Source of the DNA: Roseovarius aestuariivivens
GTDB taxonomy: Bacteria; Pseudomonadota; Alphaproteobacteria; Rhodobacterales; Rhodobacteraceae
Length of the DNA: 64,000 nt
Direction: 5' to 3'
Assembly: GCF_004761875.1 (NCBI RefSeq)
Contig: NZ_SJEY01000008.1
Location: 62,001-126,000 of the forward strand
How positions within the stretch are numbered: the stretch's first letter is position 1; the number at the start of each line of letters is the position of its first letter. The position numbers were made by a program, and so were the translations under genes. The notes beneath the pieces were generated by a model, which saw only the letters and a program-made list of their open reading frames with translations, was not told where the DNA came from and ran no database searches. Shown piece by piece: positions 16,953 to 25,892 of the stretch.

Positions 16953-17762
16953 ATGAGAAAGACCCCTCTCGACCGCGTTCTCGACTGGACGGGCAGGCTC
17001 TTGCTCGCGGCCATTCTGGGTTTCGTGATGCTCCCTTTTGTGGTCGTCTTCATTGCCTCCTTCAACGAAAGCGCCATCCTCAGCTTTCCGCCGAGGTCGT
17101 GGTCGACCAAGTGGTACGTGAATGCCTTCGAGTACCGTGATTTCGGCCTGGGGCTTGTGAACTCGCTGAAGATCGCCGCTTTCGGAGCAACGCTGGCCCT
17201 GATCGCCGGAGCCGGGTTCGCCTATGTCCTCGATCGTTATGATTTCAGGTTCAAGGCGCTGTTGAACAGCGTTCTCATGTCGCCGCTCATCATTCCGAAC
17301 TTCACCATCGGTCTCGGCCTGCTTGTCCTGTCGGCAGCGGCCTCGCTGCCACGCTCGACCTGGTTGGTCGTCGCGACGCATGTGATCATCGTGCTGCCCT
17401 TCGTCGCGCGGTCGGTTTATGTATCCCTGCGCAATTTCGAACGGCGCTATGAGCAGGCAGCCGAAAGCCTTGGCGGCACGCCCGTGCATGTGCTCTGGAC
17501 GGTTACGCTGCCGCTGCTTTTACCGGGGCTGATCTCGGGCGGGATTTTCGCCGCGATCCTGTCGTTCAATGAATTCACCGCTTCGCTCTTCGTTGTCAAC
17601 CAAAGCACCAAGACCCTACCCGTGGCGATGTACGACTACGTGCGTGAATATGCAGACCCCACGCTCGCGGCGGTCTCGGTGATGTACCTGGTCGTGGTCG
17701 CGACGGCCCTTGTCATAGTTCACAAGCTCTTCCGGCTCGAAAAGGTTCTCAATGTCGACTGA
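16953..17762 (+). CDS. ABC transporter permease (PotC-type)
   Basis: A 269-residue membrane protein. The EAA loop reads EQAAESLGGTPVHVLWTVTLPLLLPG, the normal ATPase-docking form. The start at 16953 is used because it immediately follows the previous permease's stop with GAG-rich DNA upstream; a longer frame starting inside the previous gene has no such support. The end overlaps the ATPase gene start by 11 bases, indicating coupled translation of the transporter subunits. Confidence 0.9.
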   Translation: MRKTPLDRVLDWTGRLLLAAILGFVMLPFVVVFIASFNESAILSFPPRSWSTKWYVNAFEYRDFGLGLVNSLKIAAFGATLALIAGAGFAYVLDRYDFRFKALLNSVLMSPLIIPNFTIGLGLLVLSAAASLPRSTWLVVATHVIIVLPFVARSVYVSLRNFERRYEQAAESLGGTPVHVLWTVTLPLLLPGLISGGIFAAILSFNEFTASLFVVNQSTKTLPVAMYDYVREYADPTLAAVSVMYLVVVATALVIVHKLFRLEKVLNVD

Positions 17763-18876
17763 TCCTCCTGCCGACGGTCCATCCCGGACCCTCGGAAAAC
17801 ACGCCGTGAAAATCGACGGCGTCTCGAAATCCTTCGGCAAGACCGTCGCGTTGGAGCCTGTCTGGCTCAAGATCAGGCGGGGTGAATTTCTGACGCTGCT
17901 GGGCCCATCGGGTTGTGGCAAGACCACCATCCTGAACCTGATCGCGGGCTTTCTGGAGGCCGACAAGGGTGAGATCTTCATCGATGATGAGCTTGTCACT
18001 CAAGTGCCCCCGCACCAGCGCGAGATCGGAATCGTCTTTCAGAACTACGCGCTGTTCCCGCATATGAGCGTGACGCAGAACGTTGCTTATGGTCTTCGTA
18101 CGCGGCGGATCTCCAAGGCCGAGACCGAAACGCGTGTTCGCGAGGCGCTGGACCTGGTGAAGCTTCAGGACTTTGCCGACCGACGTCCCAAGCAGCTGTC
18201 AGGCGGACAGCAACAGCGCGTCGCTCTCGCGCGCGCTCTGGTGATCCGTCCGCGTGTGTTGCTTCTGGACGAGCCATTCTCCGCGCTTGATCGCAATCTG
18301 CGCACGGCGATGCAGGTGGAACTCAAGGAAATTCAGTCACGCCTTGGCCTGACGACGGTGTTTGTCACGCATGACCAGACCGAAGCTCTCAGCATGTCGG
18401 AGCGTATCGCGGTCATGTCCCGTGGCAGCATCCGGCAGATAGGCACACCCACCGAGATTTACGACCATCCGCAAAATCGCTTTGTGTCGACCTTCGTGGG
18501 AGATGCGAATTTGTTCTCGGCCGATCTTCTCAGGAAAACCGCGCAGGGCGCACGTCTCGGTGTGGGCGGCACAACGCTAGATCTGGACACCTATCAGGAC
18601 GACCTGCCCGATCCCGGTCCGGTCACGCTTTTCGTGCGGCCCGAACAGTGCACGTTGACCGCCCCGGATCAGCCGGGCGCAATCACGGCTACCGTCGCCT
18701 TGTCGGTCTATCAGGGCAGCCACGCGGAACTTCACCTGGATTGCCCGGCCTCGGAAGACGGACGTGTAATGCTGCGCGTGCCATGTGGCGAAGCGCAGGA
18801 TGCGGGCACGAAGGTGGGTCTTGCCCTGCCCCAGCGAGGCCCGGCGATTTATGCGAAGGAAGGCGGTCCCGAATGA
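17752..18876 (+). CDS. ABC transporter ATP-binding protein (PotA-type)
   Basis: A 374-residue ATPase with all motifs intact: Walker A GPSGCGKTT (about residues 50-58), signature LSGGQQQR, Walker B LLLDEP, and the H-loop His in VTHDQTEA. A C-terminal TOBE-type domain (LFVRPEQCTL) follows, typical of importers of polyamines, iron and similar solutes. A single ATPase gene implies a homodimer, in contrast to the glycerol importer further on. It overlaps the next gene by four bases, tying the reductase gene to the transport operon. Confidence 0.92.
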   Translation: MSTDPPADGPSRTLGKHAVKIDGVSKSFGKTVALEPVWLKIRRGEFLTLLGPSGCGKTTILNLIAGFLEADKGEIFIDDELVTQVPPHQREIGIVFQNYALFPHMSVTQNVAYGLRTRRISKAETETRVREALDLVKLQDFADRRPKQLSGGQQQRVALARALVIRPRVLLLDEPFSALDRNLRTAMQVELKEIQSRLGLTTVFVTHDQTEALSMSERIAVMSRGSIRQIGTPTEIYDHPQNRFVSTFVGDANLFSADLLRKTAQGARLGVGGTTLDLDTYQDDLPDPGPVTLFVRPEQCTLTAPDQPGAITATVALSVYQGSHAELHLDCPASEDGRVMLRVPCGEAQDAGTKVGLALPQRGPAIYAKEGGPE

Positions 18877-19871
18877 CATCCATGAAAGCCGTAATCGCCG
18901 AAACGAACGGAGGGCCGGAGGTTCTGCAACTGGTCGAACGGCCCGTGCCAGAGCCTGAACCTGGCGAGGTTCGCATCTGTGTGAGCGCAGCAGGCGTGAA
19001 CCGGCCCGACATCATGCAACGTTCGGGCGCGCTGCCGGCACCGCCCGATGCCTCGGACATCCTCGGACTGGAAGTCGCGGGCGAAATAGACGCGGTTGGC
19101 GACGGCGTGAACGGATGGGCGACGGGTGACCACGTCATGGCGCTTGTCAAATCAGGCGGTTATGCCGAACAGGTTATCGCCAAGGCTGAACAATGCCTGC
19201 CAATCCCCGAAGGTTTGAGCCTGCAAGAGGCCGCCGTGCTGCCCGAAGGGCTTTTCACGCTCTGGCACAATCTCTTCGACCGCGGCGCTTTGCGGAAGGG
19301 GGATCGCGTATTGCTAGAGGGCGGCGCAAGCGGGATCGGCACGCTCGGCCTGCAATTGGCCAAGACGTGGGGCGCGGACGTCATCGTCACGGCGGGTGGC
19401 CCGGATAAATGCGCGCGTCTTGAAGAGATGGACGTGTCAGCCATCGATTATCGCAAGGCGGACCTGACCGCAGAGGTGCTGCGCCTGACAGACGATCGTG
19501 GCGTCGACGTGGTGCTCGACATACTGGGCGGCGACGCGGTCAACAAGCATTTGGCCTGCATGGCACCGGGCGGGCGACATATCGGACTTTCCTTCATGAT
19601 CGGCATGGTCGCGCCGGTTGATCTGGGGCTGGTGATGCGCAAAGGACTGTGGCTCACTTCATCGACCCTGCGCCCCAAGAGCGACGCCGAAAAGGCTGCC
19701 ATAGCCCGCGATGTGCGTCATCATCTTCTGCCGCTTCTTGGCCCGGACAAGGTTCGGCCGGTCCTTTCGAGAACTCTCACGCTGGACGAGGCCGCCGCCG
19801 CGCATACGCTCTTGGAAAGCGGTGACAATTTCGGAAAGATCGCGCTCAGCATCCACGATGAACAGCCCTGA
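18873..19871 (+). CDS. Quinone-oxidoreductase-like MDR-family reductase (PIG3/TP53I3-type)
   Basis: A 332-residue NAD(P)H-dependent enzyme of the medium-chain dehydrogenase superfamily. GVNRPDIMQRSG and LLEGGASGIGTLGLQLAK (nucleotide-binding) match the zinc-free quinone-oxidoreductase branch, and no structural-zinc cysteine cluster is visible. The start at 18873 overlaps the ATPase stop (ATGA). Such enzymes reduce quinones or the double bond of alpha,beta-unsaturated carbonyls. In this cluster it may saturate an enone produced by the dehydratase-like protein; that is inference. Confidence 0.85.
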   Translation: MTSMKAVIAETNGGPEVLQLVERPVPEPEPGEVRICVSAAGVNRPDIMQRSGALPAPPDASDILGLEVAGEIDAVGDGVNGWATGDHVMALVKSGGYAEQVIAKAEQCLPIPEGLSLQEAAVLPEGLFTLWHNLFDRGALRKGDRVLLEGGASGIGTLGLQLAKTWGADVIVTAGGPDKCARLEEMDVSAIDYRKADLTAEVLRLTDDRGVDVVLDILGGDAVNKHLACMAPGGRHIGLSFMIGMVAPVDLGLVMRKGLWLTSSTLRPKSDAEKAAIARDVRHHLLPLLGPDKVRPVLSRTLTLDEAAAAHTLLESGDNFGKIALSIHDEQP

Positions 19872-19919
19872 ACACCCGCGGGGATCGCGCCCGCGCCCCT
19901 GAACAGAAAGACCAAAGCC

Positions 19920-20336
19920 ATGGCACATACCCGTCACCGGAAATTCAATACGAAGGACACCTACCCCGAGCAGAACCTCGACAACGACCTTGCGCAGGCT
20001 GTGGTTGCCGAAGGCGGGCGGATCGTATTTCTGCGTGGCCAGTGCCCGCAGGATCTCGATACAGCCGAGAACATCACCAGCAGTGATCCGGTCGAGCAGA
20101 CGCACAAGGTGATGCAGAATATCAGGCAGCTTGTTGAGGAGTGTGGCGGCAGGATGGATCACGTGACCAAGCTGGTGGTCTATCTGACGGACGTGCGCCA
20201 TCGCGAGGCGGTCTATCGCACCATGGGCGAGTACATCAAGGGCGTACACCCGGTCTGCACCGGGCTGGTTGTCGTCGCGCTCGCGCGGCCCGAGTGGCTG
20301 GTGGAGATCGACGCCACGGCAATTATCGACGACTGA
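19920..20336 (+). CDS. RidA-family (YjgF/YER057c) protein
   Basis: A 138-residue protein of the RidA family, which hydrolyses reactive imines and enamines released by PLP and flavin enzymes. Visible signatures are QTHKVMQNIRQLVEECGG and the C-terminal VEIDATAIID. In archetypal RidA an Arg in the segment R-x-x-W/x-VEI contacts the carboxylate; here the segment reads ARPEWLVEIDA and contains an Arg. Placed between a reductase and a DUF1028 gene, it suggests that the local pathway makes an enamine or imine intermediate. Confidence 0.87.
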   Translation: MAHTRHRKFNTKDTYPEQNLDNDLAQAVVAEGGRIVFLRGQCPQDLDTAENITSSDPVEQTHKVMQNIRQLVEECGGRMDHVTKLVVYLTDVRHREAVYRTMGEYIKGVHPVCTGLVVVALARPEWLVEIDATAIIDD

Positions 20337-20364
20337 ACCACGGTGCGAGGCACAAGGAGGAGAA

Positions 20365-21039
20365 ATGACTTTTTCAATTATTGGGCATTGCCCGAAAACC
20401 GGCATGTTCGGGGTCGCGATTTCCTCGTCCTCGCCAGCGGTCGCGGCACGCTGTTCTTTTGCGCGCGCACAAGTGGGCGCAGTAGCAACGCAGAACGTCA
20501 CCGATCCCCGGCTCGGGCCGCATACGCTCGACCTGATGGAGCGCGGCGCAAGTGCGTCAGAGGCCTTGTCCATCGTCGAACGCAGCAACGCGCATATGGC
20601 GTACAGGCAGGTTCTCGCGGTGGGAAAATCGGGGGAAAGCGCAATCTACTCGGGCTCCCAGGTTCTGGGGATGTGGTCCGAGGCGGAGGCGCATGACGCT
20701 GCGGCGGCGGGCAATCTTCTTTCCGATGCCGGTGTGCCCGAGGCGATGATCAAGCACTTTTCCGGCAGTTCCGGACATCTCGGCGCAAGGCTGGTGGGCG
20801 CGCTGCGTGCCGGGCTTGATGCCGGCGGCGAGGCCGGGCCGGTGCACTCTGCCGGCCTTTTGGTGGTCGACGATCAGATCTGGCCTCTGGCGGAATTGCG
20901 GATCGACTGGACCGAGGATTGTCCGATCACCGCGCTCGAAACCGCCTGGCAGGTCTACGAACCGCAGATGGCCGATTACGTCACGCGCGCGCTCGATCCG
21001 CGCAAGGCGCCGTCCTATGGCGTTCCCGGGGATGACTGA
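20365..21039 (+). CDS. DUF1028 family protein (Ntn-hydrolase-like)
   Basis: A 224-residue protein that begins MTFSIIGHCPKTGMFGVAISS, the typical opening of DUF1028. ARAQVGAVATQN and a C-terminal LRIDWTEDCP segment are also characteristic. The start at 20365 follows a perfect AAGGAGGAG ribosome site. The family is predicted to have the Ntn-hydrolase fold, but no reaction is firmly assigned that I know of. It often sits next to RidA and M20 genes, as here. It probably cleaves an amide-type intermediate. Confidence 0.85.
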   Translation: MTFSIIGHCPKTGMFGVAISSSSPAVAARCSFARAQVGAVATQNVTDPRLGPHTLDLMERGASASEALSIVERSNAHMAYRQVLAVGKSGESAIYSGSQVLGMWSEAEAHDAAAAGNLLSDAGVPEAMIKHFSGSSGHLGARLVGALRAGLDAGGEAGPVHSAGLLVVDDQIWPLAELRIDWTEDCPITALETAWQVYEPQMADYVTRALDPRKAPSYGVPGDD

Positions 21040-21099
21040 CTAGACTTTGGCAAACGTACCTTTGGCCGCCCGACAGAGGCGTGAAATCGAGGTTTTGCG

Positions 21100-22026
21100 A
21101 TGCCACTCAGGTTCACCTTGCGACAACTGGAATACTTCATCGCAGTCGGCGAAGCCGGAAGCATTGCGCTTGCCTCTGAGAAGGTGAACGTGACCGCGCC
21201 GTCGATGTCCTCGGCCATCGCCCAGCTTGAGGCGGGGTTCGGCGTGCAGCTTTTCACCCGCCGGCACGCGCATGGATCTGTCCTGACCCCGACCGGCGAG
21301 CGGTTCATCGAACAGGCCCGTGCGGTTTTGGAGGCCGCCGACAAACTTAACGATCTCGCGCATATCTACACGAAAAGCGTGTGCGGATCGCTGCGCGTCG
21401 GGTGTCTCAAGACCTTCGTCCAATTGATCGTGCCTCAGCTACGGCGCAGTTTTCAGGACAAGCATGCGAGCGTCGACTTCAGCCAGATCGAACTGGATCA
21501 GGCCCAGATTTTCGACGCCCTCGGTTCGGCGCGTATCGACGTGGCGCTCACCTATGACATGTCGATCCCCAGCGATATCGAATTCCAGCCGCTTCGGACC
21601 CTGCCACCTTATGTGATGGTCGATGTGAACCATCCGCTGGCAGGCCGATCGGAAATCACAGTCGACGATCTGATCTCTCACGAGATGGTCCTGCTCGATA
21701 TGCCGCACAGTTCCGACTATTTCATGTCGTTCTTCCGGGCGGCCGGACGACGCCCGCGGATCGCCGAGAGAACCTCGGAAATCGCGGTGCAGCGCAGTCT
21801 TGTCGCCAACGGGTTCGGGTTCGGTATCTGCAACATGCGGACTGTGTCCGAATATTCGATGGACGGCAAACAGCTGAAGTTCATCCCGTTGCAGACGAAG
21901 GTCGCTCCCCTTCAGCTTGGGATCGCCACATCCCGCGCGGCCCATATTTCGCGCACGATCGAAGCGTTCATCGAGCATTGCCACGAGGCGGCGGACGCCG
22001 ATGCACTGCCTGGGCTGGCGCGATGA
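21100..22026 (+). CDS. LysR-family transcriptional regulator
   Basis: A 308-residue LysR regulator. The helix-turn-helix is in residues about 4-62 (FTLRQLEYFIAVGEAGSIALASEKVN, then SSAIAQLEAGFG), and the effector domain contains RIDVALTYDMSIP. It lies on the same strand as the catabolic genes, 60 bases after the DUF1028 gene, and overlaps the deacylase gene by four bases, so it is probably part of the operon and controls it by feedback. The effector is likely the imported compound or an intermediate. Confidence 0.88.
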   Translation: MPLRFTLRQLEYFIAVGEAGSIALASEKVNVTAPSMSSAIAQLEAGFGVQLFTRRHAHGSVLTPTGERFIEQARAVLEAADKLNDLAHIYTKSVCGSLRVGCLKTFVQLIVPQLRRSFQDKHASVDFSQIELDQAQIFDALGSARIDVALTYDMSIPSDIEFQPLRTLPPYVMVDVNHPLAGRSEITVDDLISHEMVLLDMPHSSDYFMSFFRAAGRRPRIAERTSEIAVQRSLVANGFGFGICNMRTVSEYSMDGKQLKFIPLQTKVAPLQLGIATSRAAHISRTIEAFIEHCHEAADADALPGLAR

Positions 22027-23237
22027 GCCAGGCGGCTGAGCCCTCTACGGATCCTCTGTCGGTCCTCGACAGATTGATTGCCTTCCCGACCCTGTCGCGG
22101 CAGTCGAACCTCGAGCTTCTGGACTATGTCGAGGGCCTCCTAAGGCCGGTTGGCGCGCGGCTTGAGCGTTTTCAGAGCGACGATGGCACCCGCGCCAATC
22201 TTTGGGCAAGCGTCGGTCCCGAGAGGTCAGGCGGTGTCGTGCTGTCCGGGCATTGCGACGTGGTGCCGGTCGAAGGCCAGAATTGGACCAACGATCCCTT
22301 CGTCATGACCCGCAAGAACGGGCGGCTCTACGGGCGCGGGACAGCCGATATGAAAGGTTTTCTCAGCGTCGCGATCCACGCCATTCTCAACGCCGCAGAG
22401 CGCGACCTTTGCGCGCCTTTGCATCTGGCGATTTCCTATGACGAGGAGATCGGATGCCTCGGCGTTCGGGGAATGCTCGATGCGCTTGCGGCGAGACCCT
22501 TTCGCCCCGCGCTTTGCCTGATCGGAGAGCCGACCGGGATGCAGGTCGCCATCGGCCACAAGGGCAAGAGAGGCTTGCGCGCCTGTTGCCACGGTCAGGA
22601 GGGGCATTCTGCGCTCGCCCCAAACGCCTTGAACGCGCTGCATATGGGGGCGGCCCTTGTTGAGCGGCTACAGGTGCGGCAGGAAGATTTACGCGTCAAC
22701 GGCAGCCGCGACGACGCCTACGAAATCCCCTATTCGACGGTTCATGTCGGCATGATGCAGGGCGGCACGGCGCTGAACATCGTTCCGAACACCTGTCAGC
22801 TCGATTTTGAGATCCGCAACCTAGCCACGGACGACCCGGACGAAATTCTTGGCCATATAGAGGCAGATGCAGAGGCCATCGCGGCCGCGCATCGGAACCG
22901 CTTTCCCGATGCGCGGATCGAAATCGAGGAGATCTCGGGCTATCCCGGTCTTGAGACGCCACCGGATGCATCTTTTGTCTCGGTTATCCAAGAGCTTCTT
23001 GGACGGCGCGATCCGCTGATCAAGGTAGCGTTCGGGACGGAAGGCGGTTTGTATCAGCAAAGGCTGGGCGTCCCGACCCTGATCTGCGGCCCTGGCCATA
23101 TGGCGCAGGGACACAAGCCCGACGAATACGTTGAAGAAACACAACTTGAGGAGTGTGCCCGTCTACTCTCGGCTTTGACGGATGCACTTGAGCAGGGCGA
23201 AACAGAGGATCTGATCTCCTCGACCGGACGCGCCTGA
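22023..23237 (+). CDS. M20-family metallo-deacylase (acetylornithine deacetylase/ArgE-like)
   Basis: A 404-residue zinc hydrolase. Metal and catalytic residues are all visible: GHCDVVP (His, Asp), GRGTADMKGF (bridging Asp), SYDEEIGC (catalytic Glu pair), IGEPTG and the C-terminal GPGHMAQGHKPDEYV (His). The closest wording is ArgE-type acetylornithine deacetylase. Its location, coupled to the LysR gene at the end of a catabolic cluster and away from arginine genes, suggests that it cleaves an N-acyl or carbamoyl amino acid made in the pathway. Confidence 0.85.
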   Translation: MSQAAEPSTDPLSVLDRLIAFPTLSRQSNLELLDYVEGLLRPVGARLERFQSDDGTRANLWASVGPERSGGVVLSGHCDVVPVEGQNWTNDPFVMTRKNGRLYGRGTADMKGFLSVAIHAILNAAERDLCAPLHLAISYDEEIGCLGVRGMLDALAARPFRPALCLIGEPTGMQVAIGHKGKRGLRACCHGQEGHSALAPNALNALHMGAALVERLQVRQEDLRVNGSRDDAYEIPYSTVHVGMMQGGTALNIVPNTCQLDFEIRNLATDDPDEILGHIEADAEAIAAAHRNRFPDARIEIEEISGYPGLETPPDASFVSVIQELLGRRDPLIKVAFGTEGGLYQQRLGVPTLICGPGHMAQGHKPDEYVEETQLEECARLLSALTDALEQGETEDLISSTGRA

Positions 23238-23541
23238 AACACCGATACTGCGGGCCAGTTGATCTTCCAATCATCGTGCGATCGTCAAATGGCTCACACC
23301 CGCGTGCCGGAGCTGTCTGAAGCGCCCCGGTTTGGCTGATCAGCACCACCCGCCAGGTGAAAGACAACCTGCTAACCGGCGACGACCCTCTGCGCGGAGT
23401 TCCAGCCGGTTGCGACTTGCGAGTGCACCGTGTGCTCTGGATCATTGTCCGGTCATCCGATGAAAACACTCAGATGGCCGAAAAGAGCCCGTAGCGCGCA
23501 TTGAATTATTTTTCCGATGCTTGCACGTCGATATGCCCAAA
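23238..23541. other. 304-base stretch without a gene
   Basis: Between the convergent M20 gene and the cyclic-nucleotide-binding protein gene. No family-like frame is visible. A 17-base sequence occurs twice imperfectly (23270-23286 and 23442-23458, 12 of 17 bases identical), which may be chance. No T-rich terminator was recognised. Confidence 0.4.
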
Positions 23542-24273
23542 TCAGGCGTCCATCGCGTTCACTGCCGCCAGAGGCGAGACTGTATCGGCATTTAGCTTTG
23601 CCCCCTTTTGTAATTGTACGGGAGACCCCGCGCGCGAGACCTTACCGGCAAGATCCAGAGAAATCATTGCGTCCATCGCCAATCGGAATCTCGGGTCTCG
23701 CGCGGCACGCTGTTTCAGCATGGCAACTTCCCATTCCAGTACATCGCTGTCTCGCGTCAGATAGGTCGAGGCCGAAGCACGGTTGCCAGTCAGATAGGCG
23801 ACTTCGCCGACAAAAATTCCTTCCGGAATGGAGAAGCGGCTGCCGGATTTTGCGACTTCAACTTCACCGTCGATGACATAGTAGAGCGTGTTGACGCGGC
23901 TACCTTCCCTCGTCAGCTGAAACCCAGCCGGTTTCATGGCCCGGTGTGCCGCTCGCATTAATTTCCGGAAATCACCCGGCGGCAGCAGGTCGAACTGGAC
24001 ATATATGTCCCTGTACTTATTGGGTATCGCCCAAGTTGAACCGCGGTACAACAGGCTGAGCAAGCCAATCATGTTCGCAGTCCCAGTCGCAGCACTTGCC
24101 CAAATGGCAGGCCATAAAGGCGTTTCATCGACCACCGCGTAGTACCAGATATAGAGCATCGTCCCAATGAGTAGCATGGTGCGGAGCATGATCTGGTTGA
24201 TTATGAGATATCCAAGGACGAACATCCCGGCAGCGGCGAGAACAAGAAAATCGGATAAATTCAGGTCTTCCAT
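23542..24273 (-). CDS. Membrane protein with cyclic-nucleotide-binding (Popeye-like) domain
   Basis: A 243-residue protein. Residues about 8-80 form three membrane segments (FLVLAAAGMFVLGYLII; LLIGTMLYIWYYAV; ASAATGTANMIGLLSLLY). A cytoplasmic CRP-like beta-barrel follows: LYYVIDGEVEVAKSG, then the phosphate-binding cassette GEVAYLTGNRASAST, with the Glu and Arg that hold cAMP/cGMP in this fold. Three membrane segments followed by a cNMP domain is the layout of Popeye-domain proteins. The start at 24273 puts MEDLNLSD ahead of the first segment; a frame extending to 24477 adds an unlikely leader. It may sense a cyclic nucleotide at the membrane. No partner gene is evident. Confidence 0.75.
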   Translation of the reverse strand: MEDLNLSDFLVLAAAGMFVLGYLIINQIMLRTMLLIGTMLYIWYYAVVDETPLWPAIWASAATGTANMIGLLSLLYRGSTWAIPNKYRDIYVQFDLLPPGDFRKLMRAAHRAMKPAGFQLTREGSRVNTLYYVIDGEVEVAKSGSRFSIPEGIFVGEVAYLTGNRASASTYLTRDSDVLEWEVAMLKQRAARDPRFRLAMDAMISLDLAGKVSRAGSPVQLQKGAKLNADTVSPLAAVNAMDA

Positions 24274-24489
24274 ATAATCGTTCTGGGTGACTTCGTTTGG
24301 GCGCAATGAGTCAAAAAAGTGTATTGGACTTGATGCTTCAATTCTAGATAGGGCTGAAGGGTCGAACCGGATTATCTCTGTTGTCCGCAAACCAGCTGTC
24401 TTCCCAACGAAGCACGCTGGAAAGCAGCGACCGGTTTGTCCGCAGAGCGGACCAACACGGATTGCGGACATCACCAAAATCTTGCGCCG

Positions 24490-25284
24490 CTATTCGAGTC
24501 GATCGATGAACGCGAGGACCGGATCTAGGAAGGCCTGCGGCGCCTCTATCAGACCAAGGTGACGCAGGCCCGGCACGATCCGAACCTCGGCGCGCGGCAT
24601 TTCTGACCCGATGGCCCGGCTCATGGCGGGTGTCGATCCGGGATCGTGTTCGCAGGTCATGACCAGCGCCGGGTGCGGGATCGGCGGGTCGGGGCGGATC
24701 AGCTCGGTCACGCCGGCGGCGAGGACGTAGCGATGCGCGGCGTAGCTTGCCGGCTCGCAGGCGAGAACGGTCTCGCGCACGCGCGCCACGGTTTCGGTCT
24801 CGGTCGCACGAAACTCCGGTGTGAACCACCGCTCCAGCGCGGCATCGAGCGTGGCTGCCGGGCCGCCTTCGGCACTCTGACGCGCGGCCTCTTCCATCAG
24901 GCGCTGGCGCTCGGCGTCGCGCTCGTGCGGGGAATTGAGGATCGCGAGGGCCTGCACGCGATCCGGGTTGTCCATCGCCACGCGCCGGTTGATCATGCCG
25001 CCGAGCGAGAAGCCGATGAGGGCGGCACGCGCGAGACCCAGCTCATCCATCAGGCCGATGAGCTGCGCGGAGAGGCGCGTCAGCGTGATCTCTCCGGCAA
25101 CCGGCGCGCTCTTGCCGTGACCGGGCAGATCATAGCTGAGCACGCGGAAGCGGTCGGAGAGGCGTGGCACAAACGCGTCCCATGTGACGCGGCGCGAGAG
25201 GCCCAGACCGTGGATCAGCACGACGCAGGGCGCGTCCTTTGGGCCGGTGAGGTCATAGGCCGTGCCGTCGCGCGCGTGCGCCAT
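24490..25284 (-). CDS. Alpha/beta-fold hydrolase (3-oxoadipate enol-lactonase-like)
   Basis: A 264-residue hydrolase. Visible motifs are the oxyanion-hole HGLG (about residue 25), the nucleophile elbow GFSLGG (Ser, about residue 93), the acid Asp in CEHDPGS and the catalytic His in LRHLGLIEAP. PcaD-type enol-lactonases read similarly, but sequence alone cannot give the substrate. The gene overlaps the DUF1185 gene by one base (TGATG) and is last in an operon with a flavin monooxygenase and an aldehyde dehydrogenase, so it may open a lactone or ester made there. Confidence 0.85.
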   Translation of the reverse strand: MAHARDGTAYDLTGPKDAPCVVLIHGLGLSRRVTWDAFVPRLSDRFRVLSYDLPGHGKSAPVAGEITLTRLSAQLIGLMDELGLARAALIGFSLGGMINRRVAMDNPDRVQALAILNSPHERDAERQRLMEEAARQSAEGGPAATLDAALERWFTPEFRATETETVARVRETVLACEPASYAAHRYVLAAGVTELIRPDPPIPHPALVMTCEHDPGSTPAMSRAIGSEMPRAEVRIVPGLRHLGLIEAPQAFLDPVLAFIDRLE

Positions 25285-25892
25285 CAGACCCCGGCCGGAT
25301 TGTCGAGTGAGTGTCCCATCTCTTTCAGATCGGCATGGCGGTCGCCGATCCGGTGATTGGGATGCCCGCCGATCGAGGCCCCCAACGCAATAACGATCTC
25401 ATCCTCGGCCGGGGCGTCGGGGATCGAGAGGTGGATGGTCTGATAATGCGACCGCCTTGAGCCGTCATCCTTGTCCATCAGCGGAATGACCAGCGACGTC
25501 CCCGCCCCACCGCGCGTGTTGGCAAAGACCATGTAGGATTTCGCAGACACCGCCTCGCGGTAGCGGTTGCCGAACCAGAGCGTATGCGTGAGCGCCTGCC
25601 CGTGTTCCTGTTCTCCGCCCATGCCCACGAGCGAGGCTTTTCCGTAGCCCTCGATCTGTCCGCCGCTTGCCTCGAGTATGATGTCTGTCAGAACCTGCCC
25701 CAGCACGGGACCGTGACTGCGAATTTCGGGCCGCAAGTCTGCAACATGGCCCCTGCCGAACCACGGATTGCGGATGATGGCCAGCGCCGCAATCAGCCGG
25801 GTTGGACGATCCACGCTCTGCCAACCTTCCACATAGGTGGTTTGCACATGGCTCAGAGTGCGGCGGATTTCGACCTCGGCGTTATCCGGCAC
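25284..25892 (-). CDS. DUF1185 (amino acid synthesis family) protein
   Basis: A protein of about 202 residues of the DUF1185 family (PF06684), which has known structures but, to my knowledge, no proven reaction. Recognisable stretches are NPWFGRGHVADLRPEI, GYGKASLVGMGGEQEHG and the C-terminal GASIGGHPNHRIGDRHAD. A GTG start at 25892 is chosen because it overlaps the end of the flavin monooxygenase gene with a GA-rich ribosome site and gives the usual family length; a frame reaching 26012 would add a leader antisense-like in composition. Coupling to monooxygenase and hydrolase genes suggests a catalytic role in the same pathway. Confidence 0.8.
   Translation of the reverse strand: MPDNAEVEIRRTLSHVQTTYVEGWQSVDRPTRLIAALAIIRNPWFGRGHVADLRPEIRSHGPVLGQVLTDIILEASGGQIEGYGKASLVGMGGEQEHGQALTHTLWFGNRYREAVSAKSYMVFANTRGGAGTSLVIPLMDKDDGSRRSHYQTIHLSIPDAPAEDEIVIALGASIGGHPNHRIGDRHADLKEMGHSLDNPAGV

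Noticed and set aside
23270..23458. Imperfect 17-base repeat in the gap after the M20 gene
   Set aside because: Only 12 of 17 bases match and the repeat occurs twice; too weak to call an attachment site or element end.
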